Both the position numbers and the translations under genes were made by a program. A stretch of DNA of 64,000 nt from Saururus chinensis (taxonomy: Eukaryota; Streptophyta; Magnoliopsida; Piperales; Saururaceae). The stretch is from NCBI GenBank assembly GCA_035235625.1, contig CP141150.1, forward strand, positions 7,874,001-7,938,000, read 5' to 3'. The notes below the pieces were generated by a model that searched no databases, was not told where the DNA came from, and saw only the letters and a list, made by a program, of their open reading frames with translations. Of the stretch, positions 20,338 to 31,599 are shown in pieces; position 1 is the first letter of the stretch; every line of letters begins with the position of its first letter.

Positions 20338-21093
20338 ACCATGATAATGGCCTTAATGTTATCTCTGGTGAGCTTGATGGATCCCTGAAGTTCATCGGAC
20401 CCTGACCCTGGCCCGTTCGAGCCGCTTGTTGAACCCTTGTGGGTCGACCCAGCGGAGCCAGGCCGGCAAGAAGTCCACAATATTGAAGTCCCCCATGAGC
20501 TTGGAGAACTCCTGCAGGATTCCCATGAACTCCTCCTGGCCCTCATGGGAGCTGGACCCAAAGGCAGCCCGGTACGTGATATTCCGGGTCATGTTGAAGA
20601 CCAGCTCGCCGGAGTGGACTGCCTGGACGAGGGACTGGACCTCTTCGCGGACGGACGTCCAGGACTCGGCCCGCTTCCGGCTGAAGAGCCTCATGACGCA
20701 GATCTTGCGCATCTGCCGCCAGAAGGGGCCGTAGTGGGCGAAGGCCATGTCAGACCGGTCGTAGGTCAGGTACCGGACAGCCACCGTCGCAGGCCGGTTG
20801 GAGAAGACGTGGTCGTGGACCTGAAGGATCTCGCGGGCCAAGTCCGGCGTCGAGACGGCCACGTTGTGCAGCACGCCGAGGCGGAGGTGCACGAGGCCGC
20901 CGTAAAGCTTGCCCAGCTTGGCCAGGCCACGGTGGGTGAGCTGGTCCATCATGTGCATGTGCCCAATAATTGGGTAGCCCGGCGGCCCCGGCGGCAGGGG
21001 GAGCTTCCTGCGTTTCTTGGCAAACAGGCCGACGAGGAAGAGGAAGGAGAAAAAGAGGACGGACAGAGATAGTGGCTCTGGCAGAGAATCCAT
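20338..21093 (-). pseudogene. F5H: CYP84 (ferulate/coniferaldehyde 5-hydroxylase) exon 1, damaged
   Basis: The ATG at 21,093 opens a GC-rich frame: membrane anchor (LFFSFLFLVGLFAKKRRK), proline hinge PLPPGPPGYPIIG, then SNRPATVAVRYLTYDRSDMAFAHYG broken here into the typical blocks, WRQMRKICVMRLFSRKRAES, TRNITYRAAFGS and FLPAWLRWVDPQGFNKRLERAR. This is the N-terminal 40 percent of CYP84A, the ER P450 that commits monolignols to syringyl lignin. After RLERAR some 50 codons are missing and the frame shifts (stop at 20,393-20,395), but the end of exon 1, LQGSIKLTRDNIKAIIM, follows in another frame with a proper donor (ATCATG/gtaata, 20,340/20,339). Exon 2 with the haem-binding Cys is not in the window. 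The MULE arm lies within 0.4-1.3 kb downstream, in what would be intron 1. Confidence 0.9.
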
Positions 21094-21247
21094 ATCTATA
21101 TATGGCTAACAACACCTGCTAGTTGCTTCTTCCTCTTTGTTGCTCCTTTTGTTACTCTCAATCACACATATCTCAAGCTTTGGAGTGTTGAAGGCCAAAG
21201 ATGGGTCGATGGATTGAAGCTTGCTATCTTGGGAATATGGAGGTCTG

Positions 21248-21255
21248 TATTTATA
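21248..21255 (-). promoter_or_regulatory. TATA box of the CYP84 gene
   Basis: The minus strand reads TATAAATA inside 'ccagtataaatacagacc', 155 bp upstream of the ATG at 21,093. That is a normal distance with a 5' UTR of about 120 nt, so the promoter appears to have been left intact. Confidence 0.55.
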
Positions 21256-21319
21256 CTGGTTTTGGCGGGCGCACTAAGTATGTACAGGGCAAGGAAAATG
21301 TTGCTTCTGTCATTCTCAT

Positions 21320-21850
21320 TTGATGAGTACACATACTAGACTAATCGGGTGCATCCTTTTCCATTTAGCTTTATTTCCCTTCCTACAAGATTCACATGCA
21401 GGGGTTACATTAAAGCATGGGGAATGGATTCGTGACTATGACAAACTCACATCCTCCGGAGGCATTTTTGAGCTGGGCTTCTTCAGATTCGGTCTTGGAT
21501 GCCTCAAAGAATCTCACACTCAAGGTCTTGGACTCTGAAAACCTTGTATTGAGAGATGACAATGGAGGGCAGCAACTTTGGCAAAGCATAGACTACCCAT
21601 GTAATGCTTTTCTTCCTCGCATGAAGTTGGGCATAAACAGAAAAACTCGTCAAGTTCGGCAGCTGACTTCATTGATGAATCCTGAAATTCCAGCTCCAGC
21701 GGCCTTTACTCAAATGGCACAAAACAGTTGGTAATATAACAGAGAGGGGTGGCTATTTGGAATAGTGGGACCTGGGTTGGGAATGACTTCAGCTTCATGC
21801 CCTGGATAAAGCTGCAATTTAATTTTGAGGAAAATTATTTCGTCTATCAT
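21320..21850 (+). pseudogene. G-type lectin S-receptor fragment, copy 1
   Basis: Signal-peptide-like start (MMSTHTRLIGCILFHLALFP) and the start of a bulb-type mannose-binding lectin domain (LTSSGGIFELGFF), then, after an internal deletion, NLVLRDDNGGQQLWQSIDYP, LPRMKLGINRKTRQVRQLTS and the start of the S-locus glycoprotein domain. The frame changes at the deletion and again near 21,710. The copy stops at 'cgtctatcatg' (21,851), where CACTA-type repeat DNA begins. The family consists of plasma-membrane receptor kinases; no transmembrane or kinase part remains. Confidence 0.85.
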
Positions 21851-23924
21851 GATTTTTTATAAATTACTATATTATAAAAATAATAAAAATAAATATTATT
21901 AACGACGCATATGAGCATACATCGCAAATAGGTTAGGTATTAGCAGTGCATAATAATATATATCGCTAATACATAGCCTATTAGCGTATGCGTCGCTATA
22001 ATATTTATTTTATTTATTATTTTTTTTTAAAAAATTAAAAATAAAAAACATAAAAAAATTGAAATTAGAGGAGAGATACTGCTTAGAGAGAGAGGGGATA
22101 GAGAGAGGAGAGAGGTAAGGGAGAGAGCGGGAGAGAGAAAAAGAGGAAGAGAGAGGAGATCTAGAGAGATTGGAGAGAGGGAGAGAGAAAGAGAAGAGAG
22201 AGAGGAGAGAGAGAGTAGAGAGGGAGGGAGAGAGAGGAGAGAGATGAGAGGGAGAGAGAGGGGGAGAGAGAGTGTGTGTTATGAGAGAGAGAAGAGAGGG
22301 CGATTAAATAATTTTAAAATTTTGAAGATTTTTTATAAATTATTATATTTTAAAAATTAAAAATAAATAAATATTGTTAGTGATGCATAGAAATATGTGT
22401 CGCTAATACCTACTCTATTAATGACGTATATACCTATGTGTAGCTAATAATAAATTTGTTTTATTATTGTTAGCAAAAAAAATTTAAAAATAAAAAATTA
22501 TAAAAAATTAAAATTAGAGGAGAGATACTGTGTAGAGAGAGAGGGAGAGAGAGGGGAGAGGAGAGGGGGAGAGAGAAGAGAGGAGAGGGGGAGAGAGAAG
22601 AGAGAGGAGAGAGGAGAGGGAGAGAGAGGAGAGAGAGAGAAGAGGGAGAGAGAGGAGAGAGATAGACAGAGAGGAGAGGGAGAGGGAGAAGAGAAAGAGT
22701 GTGTGCACTATGAGAGAGGAGAGGGAGATTAATGACTTTTAATTTTTTAAGGTTTTTTTATAAATTATTATATTTTAAAAATAATAAAAAATATAATCAA
22801 ATAATTATTATTAGCGATGCAAAGTTATATGCGTCACTAATAGGCTAGGTATTAGCGACGTATATATATGTATATACATATACTTCGCTAATACCTTGCC
22901 TATTAACGACGTATATTCCTATGCGTTGCTAATAATATTTATTTTTTTTGTTATTATTGAAATAAATTTATAAAAATAAAAAATATTAAAATGAGAGGAG
23001 AGATAGTGTGTAGAGAGAGGAGAGAGGGTGAAGAGAGAGAGAGGAGAGAGAGAGGAGAGGGAGTGAGATGAGAGAGAGAGGAGAGAGAGAGGAGAGGGAG
23101 AGAGATGAGAGAGAGGGGAGAGGGAGAGAAGAGAGAGATAGAGGTAGAGAGAGAAGAGAGGGGAGATGAGAATATTTTAATTTTTAAAAAAATAGTATTG
23201 GTGACGCTTAGTAGTATAGTTGTAAATAATTTACTATTTTAATATTTACTTATAAATGTTGTAATTATTAATAAAAGTCGCAATAGATAGTCTTTTAGAG
23301 ATGCTTCAACCGATGCGTTGCTAAAGGTTCTACTGCGCGCAAGAAATTTTGCCAGCTTGTGCGGGTGATTTCGTTTGCACAGTATTTATTCGCCCCCAAG
23401 CCCCGCCTCTTCAATTCTTCTCCCGTTCCCACAGCCGTCGCGCCTCCACCCTGCCTCCGCGGCGCCGACAACTGCCGCCACCCACACCCTCCGTCCCGTC
23501 TTGCCACTTCTACCCTACCTCACTGCATCCACTCCGATGCTGCCGTCCCGGCTCCGTCTCCTCTGTCCCAGCTCCGCCTCCTCCCTTCCCCTTGCCCTAC
23601 CCCCACCGCGGCTGTCTTGGTTCGCCCGGCAGATTCCAGTACCCCACCCCCTCTCCCACCTCCTGCCCCCCTCTCCGTTCCTCCCCTCCCCTCTCCCTTC
23701 TTTCCCTCCCCTTATTTCCATTTCTCCCCCCTTATTTTTCGACGTCGGAGGAGGGGCTACCGAAATCCGGTTCCCCCGCCGGATTTCAGCACTCCACCCC
23801 TTCCTCCCCCTCTCCCTTCATCCCCTCCCTCCCCCTCCCACTTGCCGGAGGAGGGGCTTTGGCTGCCGGAATCCGGTTCCCCCACCCCACCCCCTCCCTT
23901 CCTCCCCTCCCCTCAGTTCCATCC
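21851..23924. mobile_element. Truncated CACTA-like non-autonomous element
   Basis: Three alternations of a GA-rich block (22,060-22,310, 22,520-22,715, 22,995-23,170) with an AT-rich block carrying the 'tagcgacgcata...atgcgtcgctaata' inverted motif, then a GC-rich piece (23,330-23,920) beginning with a degenerate 'aaattttgcc' motif. Order and content match the internal part of the complete element at 42,887-46,860. Neither CACTA terminus is present. The Pro/Ser-rich ORFs at 23,349-24,051 come from base composition. Confidence 0.7.
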
Positions 23925-24652
23925 TGTCACGCCCCGGCGATGCCCAACTCGAGCCGAACCCGGTCCAAGGGCCGGTCACGCGCGCGGGGGCGATGAAGGG
24001 AAATTGAGAAACGATTTAGCGGAAGACTTAACCCTAACCACGGGCGATTAACAAAATTACGGAGTGCGCACAATCCTTTGAGCAAGAGTAAATAGGAAGG
24101 AAAAAAAGAGAGTTGCTTATCACAAAGTAAACAACAAATCTCAAACCCACATGCTTAGTTAACTATAGCCCACACCGGCTCAAAATAAGTCTTAAACAAA
24201 CATAACTGTTATATGTGATATAAATCCAACAAAGAACCCTACACAAAGGTTCTAAACATAAAGCATAAAAACCAAAGGAAAATAAGTCACACAACGATCT
24301 CCACGATTACATCCAAGTCATCTCCGACCTTTCCTCAAAGAGGAGATCCTGTCCGTCTGCGTGTCGCACCACGCAACCCCAAAGCAAAACACAAGAAAGA
24401 GGGGTGAGTTTAACAAACTCAGCAATGATTTTTAATATCACTATAAATATCGAAAATACGATAGCATAGCAAATATGATCATTCAGATCAAAGATTTACA
24501 TGGTGCATCATTTTCTGATCACACATACACATTACCTAAAACTGCATCATAGTGCATAATCCACATAGTTTCATTCTCATCATAACATCCTGCATGAAAT
24601 GTATCTCTAACGTACATATTCCATCATGCATCACATCATAAAGCATTAAAGC
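23925..24652 (+). mobile_element. Partial LTR (TGTCACGCCCC type)
   Basis: Starts with TGTCACGCCCCGG, a widespread LTR start in plant Ty3/gypsy elements, immediately after the CACTA fragment, and breaks off where the second lectin-receptor copy begins. No matching 3' end, internal region or target duplication is visible, so this is a truncated LTR. Confidence 0.6.
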
Positions 24653-25090
24653 ATGCAGGGGTTACATTAAAGCATGGGGAATGGGTTCGTGACTATGGCA
24701 AACTCACATCCTCCCGAGGCATTTTTGAGTTGGGCTTCTTCAGATTCGGTCTTGGATGCCTCAAAGAATCTCACACTCAAGGTCTTGGACTCTGGAAACC
24801 TTGTATTGAGAGATGACCATGGAGGGCAACAACTTTGGCAAAATAGACTACCCATGTAATGCTTTTCTTCCTGGCATGAAGTTGGGCATAAACGGAAAAA
24901 ATCATCAAGTTCGGCAGTTGACTTCATGGTTGAATCCAGAAATTCTAGCTCCAGGGGCCTTCACTCTGGGTGCCGATCTCAATGGCACAAAACAGTTGGT
25001 AATACAACAAAGAGGGGTGGCTATTTGGAATAGTGCGACCTGGGTTGGGAATGACTTCAGCTTCATGCCTTGGATAAAGCTGCAACTTAA
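24653..25090 (+). pseudogene. G-type lectin S-receptor fragment, copy 2
   Basis: Begins inside the signal peptide/lectin junction ('gcaggggttacattaaagcatgg', as in copy 1), shares copy 1's internal deletion, loses part of the 'QSI' codons (Q-N-R-L-P) and runs through FLPGMKLGING, GAFTLGADLNGTKQLVIQQR and VAIWNSATWVGNDFSFMPWI. It ends within 'gctgcaacttaatttcgagg', after which copy 3 starts. Frame broken at least twice. Copies 2 and 3 are a collapsed tandem pair. Confidence 0.82.
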
Positions 25091-25099
25091 TTTCGAGGA

Positions 25100-26357
25100 A
25101 AAGATTGAAAATATTGAAGAACTCCATTTACTTTTATTACCGTTCTTACAAGATTCACGTGCAGGGGTTCCTTTAAAGCATGGGGAATGGATTCGTGACT
25201 ATGACAAACTTGATAGAATTTAATACAAAAGATTAGGCATACCTGTAGCCCTTAAACTTAACAAAGCTCGATCTTCTACTAATCTTTTTCAAAATTACAG
25301 AATTTCAATAGTATTTCTGGTTTTGAACTTGGCTGAGAGTAATTTCACTTAAGACACGAAATTAGGATGGTTAATGATGTATTTATAACTAAACCAGGAT
25401 ACCACTATTAAAAACCTTAGAATCCTGATCGTCCATGCATAGGTCATCTAATAGTTTAGATTTACCATTTGAAACCACAGCTTAATGGGTATTCTAACTT
25501 AGGCCCATTACCCAGACAGTTTTAAAAGCCCAAAACAATGTCAATTAAGATAGTTGGGCCACTTTATATTTTATTACAAAACAAAACGCAACAAAACTCA
25601 CATCTTCCTAAGCCATTTTCGAGCTAGGCTTCTTCAGATTCGGTCTTGGATGCCTCAAAGAATCTCACACTCAAGCTCTTGGACTCTGGAAACCTTGCAT
25701 TTAGAGATGACCATGGAGGGCAGCAACTTTGGCAAAGCATAGACTACCCATGTAACGCTTTTCTTCCTGACATGAAGTTGGGCATAAACAGAAAAACTCG
25801 TCAAGTTCGGCAGGTGACTTCATGCTTGAATCCAGATATTCCAGCGTCAAGTTCGGCAGCTGACTTCATGCTTGAATCCAGATATTCCAGCTCCAGGGGC
25901 CTTCACTATGGGTGCCGATCTCAATGGCACAAAACAGTTGGTAATACAACAGAGAGGGGTGGCTATTTGGAATAGTGGGACCTGGGATGGGAATGACTTC
26001 AGCTTCATGCCTTGGATAAGGCTGCAACTTAATTTCACCTTTGTTTCCAGTGAGGAGGAAAATTATTTCGTCTATCATGATGAGAGCAGTACCGTGTTGT
26101 CAATCTGGGTGATGAATTCCACCGGAGATATTGATCAGTATGTTCGGCATGATGATCCAGGGAGGTGGGACATGTTTGGCTTGCAGCCCGCTGGTTCATG
26201 TGCCACCCACACAAGGCCAGTTGGGTGCTTGGGAACATTGACATCAAAATGCAGTGCAGGAGATGAGTTCACACGGTGGTGGAAAACAAGTCTACCAGAA
26301 CCTGACTGGGCATATTTTTTAAAATTAAACTCAACAAATATCAGAATACAAAAATAG
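25100..26357 (+). pseudogene. G-type lectin S-receptor fragment, copy 3, split by a solo LTR
   Basis: The signal peptide and first lectin residues (LHLLLLPFLQDSRAGVPLKHG) are at 25,110-25,210, then a 383-bp insertion, then the rest from 25,594. It shares the internal deletion of copies 1 and 2. A 46-bp tandem duplication at 25,799-25,890 shifts the frame. From 25,872 it is open: PGAFTMGADLNGTKQL, GNDFSFMPWIRLQLNFTFVS, SSTVLSIWVMNSTGDIDQYV, then an S-locus glycoprotein part with GSCATHTRPVGCLG and a QPAGSC-type Cys. The frame closes at 26,357 before PAN/TM/kinase regions. This is the longest S-domain part of the four copies. Confidence 0.85.
25211..25593. mobile_element. 383-bp solo LTR with 5-bp target duplication
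   Basis: Starts TGATAGAATT, ends GCAACA (TG...CA), and is flanked by 'aaact' on both sides (25,206-25,210 and 25,594-25,598). Removing it restores the 'gacaaactcacat' reading of copy 1. Size and borders fit a solo LTR. Confidence 0.75.
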
Positions 26358-26397
26358 GCCAGGAATTCCAGTTTTGTAAAAATAGACTTACGCACAT

Positions 26398-26841
26398 ATG
26401 AAACCCCACAGGTACAGTGCGAAATGGCGTATGCACTTTCTCTTAGTAAACTCCCCTCGTCTCGATGCAATTGATTCCACTATTGGCTGGGTGATGGCAC
26501 AATTCCCTCTCACCGGAGAACACCAGGTTGCATCGGCAACCAGATCCGCCTCTCCCCGGCCCCATCTCTCCCTCTACACTCTCCTCCTCCACATCTGCGC
26601 ACTCACAGTCCCACTATCCCACTGCTCTAACTCCTCTCCCAACCTACTGATAAAGGAATGCTCACCTCCTCGAAGTGATCCTCCTCTCTCATGCCCTCCT
26701 TGCTCCCACTCCTCTGTCCTACTTCTACCCATGCTCATGGTCCCATCCTTGGGCGAATTTTCATTGCCTTTTGCACCGTTGGTGCAGCTTTCAGCCGTCG
26801 GCCCTCTGAAGCTTGGGCTTCATAATCAATTGGCTAGGTAA
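26398..26841 (+). other. Possible 5' exon of an unknown transcribed gene, duplicated inverted at 55,590-55,160
   Basis: GC-richer block ending at 'ttggctag/gtaagatgcc', a good donor, present in two inverted copies. The two copies differ by frame-changing indels, so the Pro/Ser-rich ORF is probably not protein; a non-coding exon or 5' UTR fits better. The long AT-rich stretch that follows looks like an intron. I do not recognise the gene. Confidence 0.4.
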
Positions 26842-27409
26842 GATGCCTGATCCCTTATTTTTTGCATAACAAAATAAATATTAAGGTGGTTTCAATGATT
26901 TTTTGGCTTAGAATGCATGCTATAATTTGCTTTGCTTATCAAGTTCCCTCTTTTAGATGTCTAATTGCTTCCACTCATGAGTCTATGAATTATTTATGAT
27001 ATTGTTTAAATGTTTGTACTAACTGAGATTTCACAGCAAATATTTGCATTTGTCTGACTGAAAACTGTAAGTTGCTCACTGATAAGGGTGAAAGTGTGAA
27101 CTATATGTTGAGATTAATTGTCATGCTCTAATTTTTGTATTATTGATTCAATTTGCCTTATTGTATGTCCAAATTATTCATTTTTTTTATCATTGCTTGG
27201 AAAGAAAATTTATTCTCTCCGTTAGTGATTGTGGTCAGAATACCTATTATGGACCAAATATACTTTATTGTGAATGCCTATTAGCCCATGGAACCTTTGT
27301 CTTGTATGGGTTATAGTGGTTGTGGTCAGAATACCTATTAGCTTAGTATATTATGGCGGATTGTAGTTGGGCTGTGGATTGCATTTGTTGGTGATCGTTG
27401 GTTTATTTG
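26842..27409. other. AT-rich intron-like DNA, duplicated inverted
   Basis: No coding sequence. Matches the reverse complement of about 55,150-54,630. The left copy is interrupted at 27,410 by the solo LTR; the inverted copy shows the uninterrupted sequence. Confidence 0.55.
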
Positions 27410-29065
27410 TGGTGACCGCCATTAAATAATATGCATAATTATTATTCCGCTCGGTATGTGTTACATCACAACGTGAAACCGAATGCAAAAGCCTTCAATA
27501 CGTATCAAAGTGAAATAACAACACATAAAATAACATAATTTATAAAAACCTGGAGTTGATACACAACCAAAATTTTACATAACACAATAATACATGTTTT
27601 AACAAAATATTGTCAAACTAGGACATAATCTAGATACATCGTACGTAGAGCAGTTAGATCACAAAATATAGGCATAATAAGTCTTTACATAAAAGTCATA
27701 TTATTACAAAATTTCGCTAAAATATTTAAGGAAATTATGTAAAAAATTCCTCAGCTGTCTCCTCTGGTTTGATTTTACTACCTGCAGAGTCTGGAGGTAG
27801 GTGAGTATTTTTATACTTAGTAGGTGGAATTAAAATTTAATTTAATGCTAAGTAAAAATACTTATGGCGGTATAATTCTTTGCTAAATAGAATTCATTAC
27901 ATAAACAAATTTAGAATTAATTCCAAAAAAATACCGGTTCGTTCGATGATGATAAATCCAAAGCCGTAATATCGAATTACGTTCCTCCCGATGCTCATGG
28001 GGTAACGAGAAGCTCAGGAGGTAGGAGATTTCACATGACACTCCACACTTATGTGAGCACGCCAGATACCAATTATTTTATCGGTAAGTATCTAAATAAA
28101 ATATAGTTTTAGGTTTAATCCCATAACTATATATAAAATACATGACTATAACATAATTTCGAGTATGTAAAACATGACACATGTATAACATTTTTTCAGA
28201 AAACTCAAGGAAATAAGCATAATGGAATCACAACGGTGCATAAAAAGTTAGCAATACAAGCAAAGCATAAGCTAGAGTTTAAGACCCTCTACCTTAGATT
28301 TGAGGTGAAAAATTCATGGTTGTAGATAGCTAAAATAGAAAAACTGGCCCTGTCATAGCGTCCATCACAGTTGATTTTGTTGCAAATGCCTTTTGAACTG
28401 CTTGATTTAGACTTAAAACGACTCAAAACGGAGGGTCAGAAGTTTTAACACTTGGTAGAATGGAAATGGTGAAAAAATTTGAGAGACATATATAGTAGAA
28501 GCGCACTCCACGATGCGCTATGCGTATCCAACATGCGTCGCTTGTTAACACTGTGCTCAGTGTCTGCGTGGTTTTGCGGGACCCGACACACAGGTACTAC
28601 TTGTCGCACGAACGGCCCGCGCCTCATGGCCTTGATGCATAGAGCACGAGATGACGCAATGCGGTGCTGTGTCGCGGCTCATGTCGGCATTGCGTCAGCG
28701 GACCCAAAAATAATATCTTTTTTTCTATTTTTAAATTTAAAACTGACATAACTTTTTAACTATGAATCGGAATTACGTGTTCTTAGTACCGATGGACTCG
28801 AATCGATGAGCCATTCAAAATAAGACCACCCAAGAATAGGTCTTACTGCAGTTTTACTATAGGTCCCACCTATAAAGCATGCTTCCCACGATCAATATTT
28901 ATGGCTTCGATGTCTGATTTAAATGATTTGAAAGCCGTTATGATCGTCTTTTAGAGTTCTACTACAACTCTTTAGGTACTAACTTCACAATAGTACTCTT
29001 ATAATAAAATATATTAAAATTATATTATTGGTTTAAAAGAATGTTCCCAAATCAGGGTCGTCACA
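27410..29065 (-). mobile_element. 1.66-kb solo LTR with 7-bp direct repeats (copy A)
   Basis: Minus strand TGTGACGACCCTGATTTGGG through GGCGGTCACCA, so TG...CA, flanked by 'ttatttg' at 27,403-27,409 and 29,066-29,072. The inverted paralogue near 54,620 has a single copy of this site and no insertion, which proves the boundaries. The same element occurs at 41,464-52,469 (copy B). No gag-pol. The ends resemble the TGTCACGCCCC class of plant Ty3/gypsy LTRs. A 7-bp duplication is odd for LTRs, which normally make 4-6. Confidence 0.8.
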
Positions 29066-31240
29066 TTATTTGATCTGCATTCTTGATTTTTTTATTGACT
29101 GCTTGAGCTCAGGAAAAGTGATATAAAAGAGGTTAAATATCTAATATGTGATGAATATGAATCCAATATTTCAACAATTATGCTTTTGGCAACTAACCCT
29201 TCATTATATCCTCTTTCACGAGTTTGCATTTTCTTCAATGTAGTATGTATCACTAGATGTGCAATTTGCCAGTGTATATTACTTGTATGTAGATGCTTCA
29301 ATTGAAGGTCCTCATTGCACCTCTTAAGAGATTCAACATTGTCATTAAGCTCTTGTGTTTTTTATGGAAAATTGATCTTTTGTGAACCTAGGTTCAACAT
29401 CTTAAGCCAATGACTAATATAAAAGAATTTCTTTAATTAAAATCTCTTATTGATAACCAATAGAAACTGATAAAGGCCACCATTTCTCACTTTGCTAAAA
29501 ATTTAAAACCGCCGGGTGATATTGCTAATGACCATTTCTCACTTTTTGTGTGTATTCTTTATGTTACATAACTGGATTTGGGGGGAAACAAAAACTTACA
29601 GCTTGATCATAGTAGATAGACTGAGTAACCAGTGAGACGTCAGTAATATACCCTAACAAAAGAGAATTTTGCATCTAGTAAACACTCTAACAAACATAAG
29701 ATGAACCATCTATTCAAATCACGCAGGGATCTTTGACTAATTCGAATCATCTGTGGCTTTATTTTGTCTTCATTTGACCGTAACCAGTCACGCTGGTTCT
29801 ATAGTTTCATTTTGTCTTATTTGCATTTATATACATGTCCAATAATTCAGTGGAGTTGATACGTGGAAGTGATCTAGTCAAATTGATTTCAAAAGCAAAT
29901 TGTCTACACCAATGGAAAGGCGCTTCTTCCCATAATTCTGCTATTAATTATATAAATATGCATAGAATTGTACTTTGTGTGACCTATATATATTTTTTCT
30001 ACAAGTTTATGTGATGTCATTTGTCTTCCTTTTGTGGTCTGTGAATTATATAAACATGTATAGAATTGAATACAATTCCTGCTCAAATATAACCATTTAC
30101 TTTATTTCTGCGTGATTTTCTCTATGTTTTGTGAAATAGATACTTTATTATATGCTTGTCCAGAAACATTTGCTTTACTTGCTGTGTAATTTTTTTATTT
30201 TTTTGGTATGCTTTCTTGAGTTTTAATAATTATTTTTCCAGCCACATTGGGTTCTGGTAGGAGTTCCTCTCCATTGTGATTTTTTTGGTCTTTGTCACGG
30301 TTGTTTCTTTTTGGTTCTCCTTTATACTTCTACCATTAATTATATAAACATGTATAGAATTGCATATAGTTCCTACTCAAATACATCCATGTAAATTTTT
30401 TTTTGCATGATTTTTCTCTATGTTTTGTTAAATAGATATTTTATTATATGTTTGTCCATAAACATTTGCTTTGCTTGCTGGGCAATTCTTTTTATTTTCT
30501 TATGTTTTATTTTCTTGAGTTTTAATATTTGTTTTGCTGGCCACGTTGGGTTGTGGTAGGAGTTCCTTTGCACTGTGATGTTTTTGGTCTTTGGCATGGT
30601 TGTTTCTTTTAGGTTCTCCTTTATAGCAAATCATCATGTATAATGTTTACTTCTGCATGATATCACTACTACCTTTTCAATTCTACTTTTTTGTATTGTA
30701 ACTTTGTTCATGTAATGATTCCATAATATTTAGTTGCAATCATTGATTATAATTTGCAATTAGTGTTTATAGTTGTCCAAGTAGTTCATATTATGGTCTA
30801 GTTCATTATCTTGTTGGACTTAATGCTTAATATATGTGTTGATGATTATCTCTCTGCTATGGACTTCAAATGAGCCTTTGGTGGTTTTAATTTAAGTGCA
30901 AGAGAAAATACTTTCTAAATAGTAGATTTAGAGGGAGGTTGTTTACTAATATTCTCTATGACAATAGGGAGAATTTCATCCAATTGCTTCCTCTCCCAAC
31001 ATGTTTTTTAATCAATTTTTGGTTTCTTTCTTGATTTTTTTGTGATAGGGAATAGATACTTGTATTCATGTATGGAAAATTTTTTTTAGCTCTATATGGG
31101 TTGGTCACAGAAGTTGTTTTTTTTATTTGAGTGGGGCATATATCTTAATAAATGACAGAGAATAAACTGCACATTTTTATGAGCTTCTCATTTGGTTTTC
31201 TTTTATAATGATCAATTCTTCTCATTTGCTTTCGACACAC
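29066..31240. repeat. AT-rich stretch with ~270-bp tandem repeats, part of the inverted duplication
   Basis: No gene to about 31,240. A unit marked by 'tctatgttttgt(g/t)aaatagata' and '(c/t)ttgagttttaat' followed by 'ggtaggagttcct' occurs at about 30,110-30,330, 30,400-30,620 and partly at 31,435-31,550. The part 29,830-30,570 matches the reverse complement of about 53,085-52,640. Confidence 0.6.
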
Positions 31241-31251
31241 GCATAATTTCA

Positions 31252-31412
31252 GGGCACTCGCTTTGGAACTTCTCAGGGGCAATTCCAGGAAGGGATCCAC
31301 TATTTATTCTAGGTGGAATAGCAAAAGCTCGTGCTGACCATTTCTCCACAGCCCTACCAGCAACTTCATTTGGATTATTAACTCCCGGCAATGGGGTTAT
31401 GCAATGTGTAAT
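31252..31412 (+). pseudogene. Exon-like block, family unknown
   Basis: After a good acceptor (taatttcag) a GC-richer frame reads HSLWNFSGAIPGRDPLFILG, then GIAKARADHFSTALPATSFG and LLTPGNGVMQC before a stop. It stands out from surrounding AT-rich DNA and looks like a conserved exon, but I do not recognise it. It lies between two tandem repeat copies and may be the next exon after 26,841. Confidence 0.4.
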
Positions 31413-31599
31413 TTTGTTGATTTTTCTCTAGTTCTGTTTTCTTGAGTTTTAATGTTTGTTTTGCTGGCCACATTGGGTTGTGGTAGGAGTTCCTTTGCAC
31501 TGTGATTTTTCTAGTCTTTGTCATAGTTGTTTCTTGTAGGTTCATTTGCCTGTTGAATATGTTCCAGACATTTAGGTCATTTCTTTCGGCCATGGCAAT

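Noticed and set aside
23349-24051. Long Pro/Ser-rich ORFs
   Set aside because: GC-rich pyrimidine-skewed DNA of a CACTA-like element opens three frames at once; the homologous blocks at 38,400 and 45,300 do not conserve any of them.
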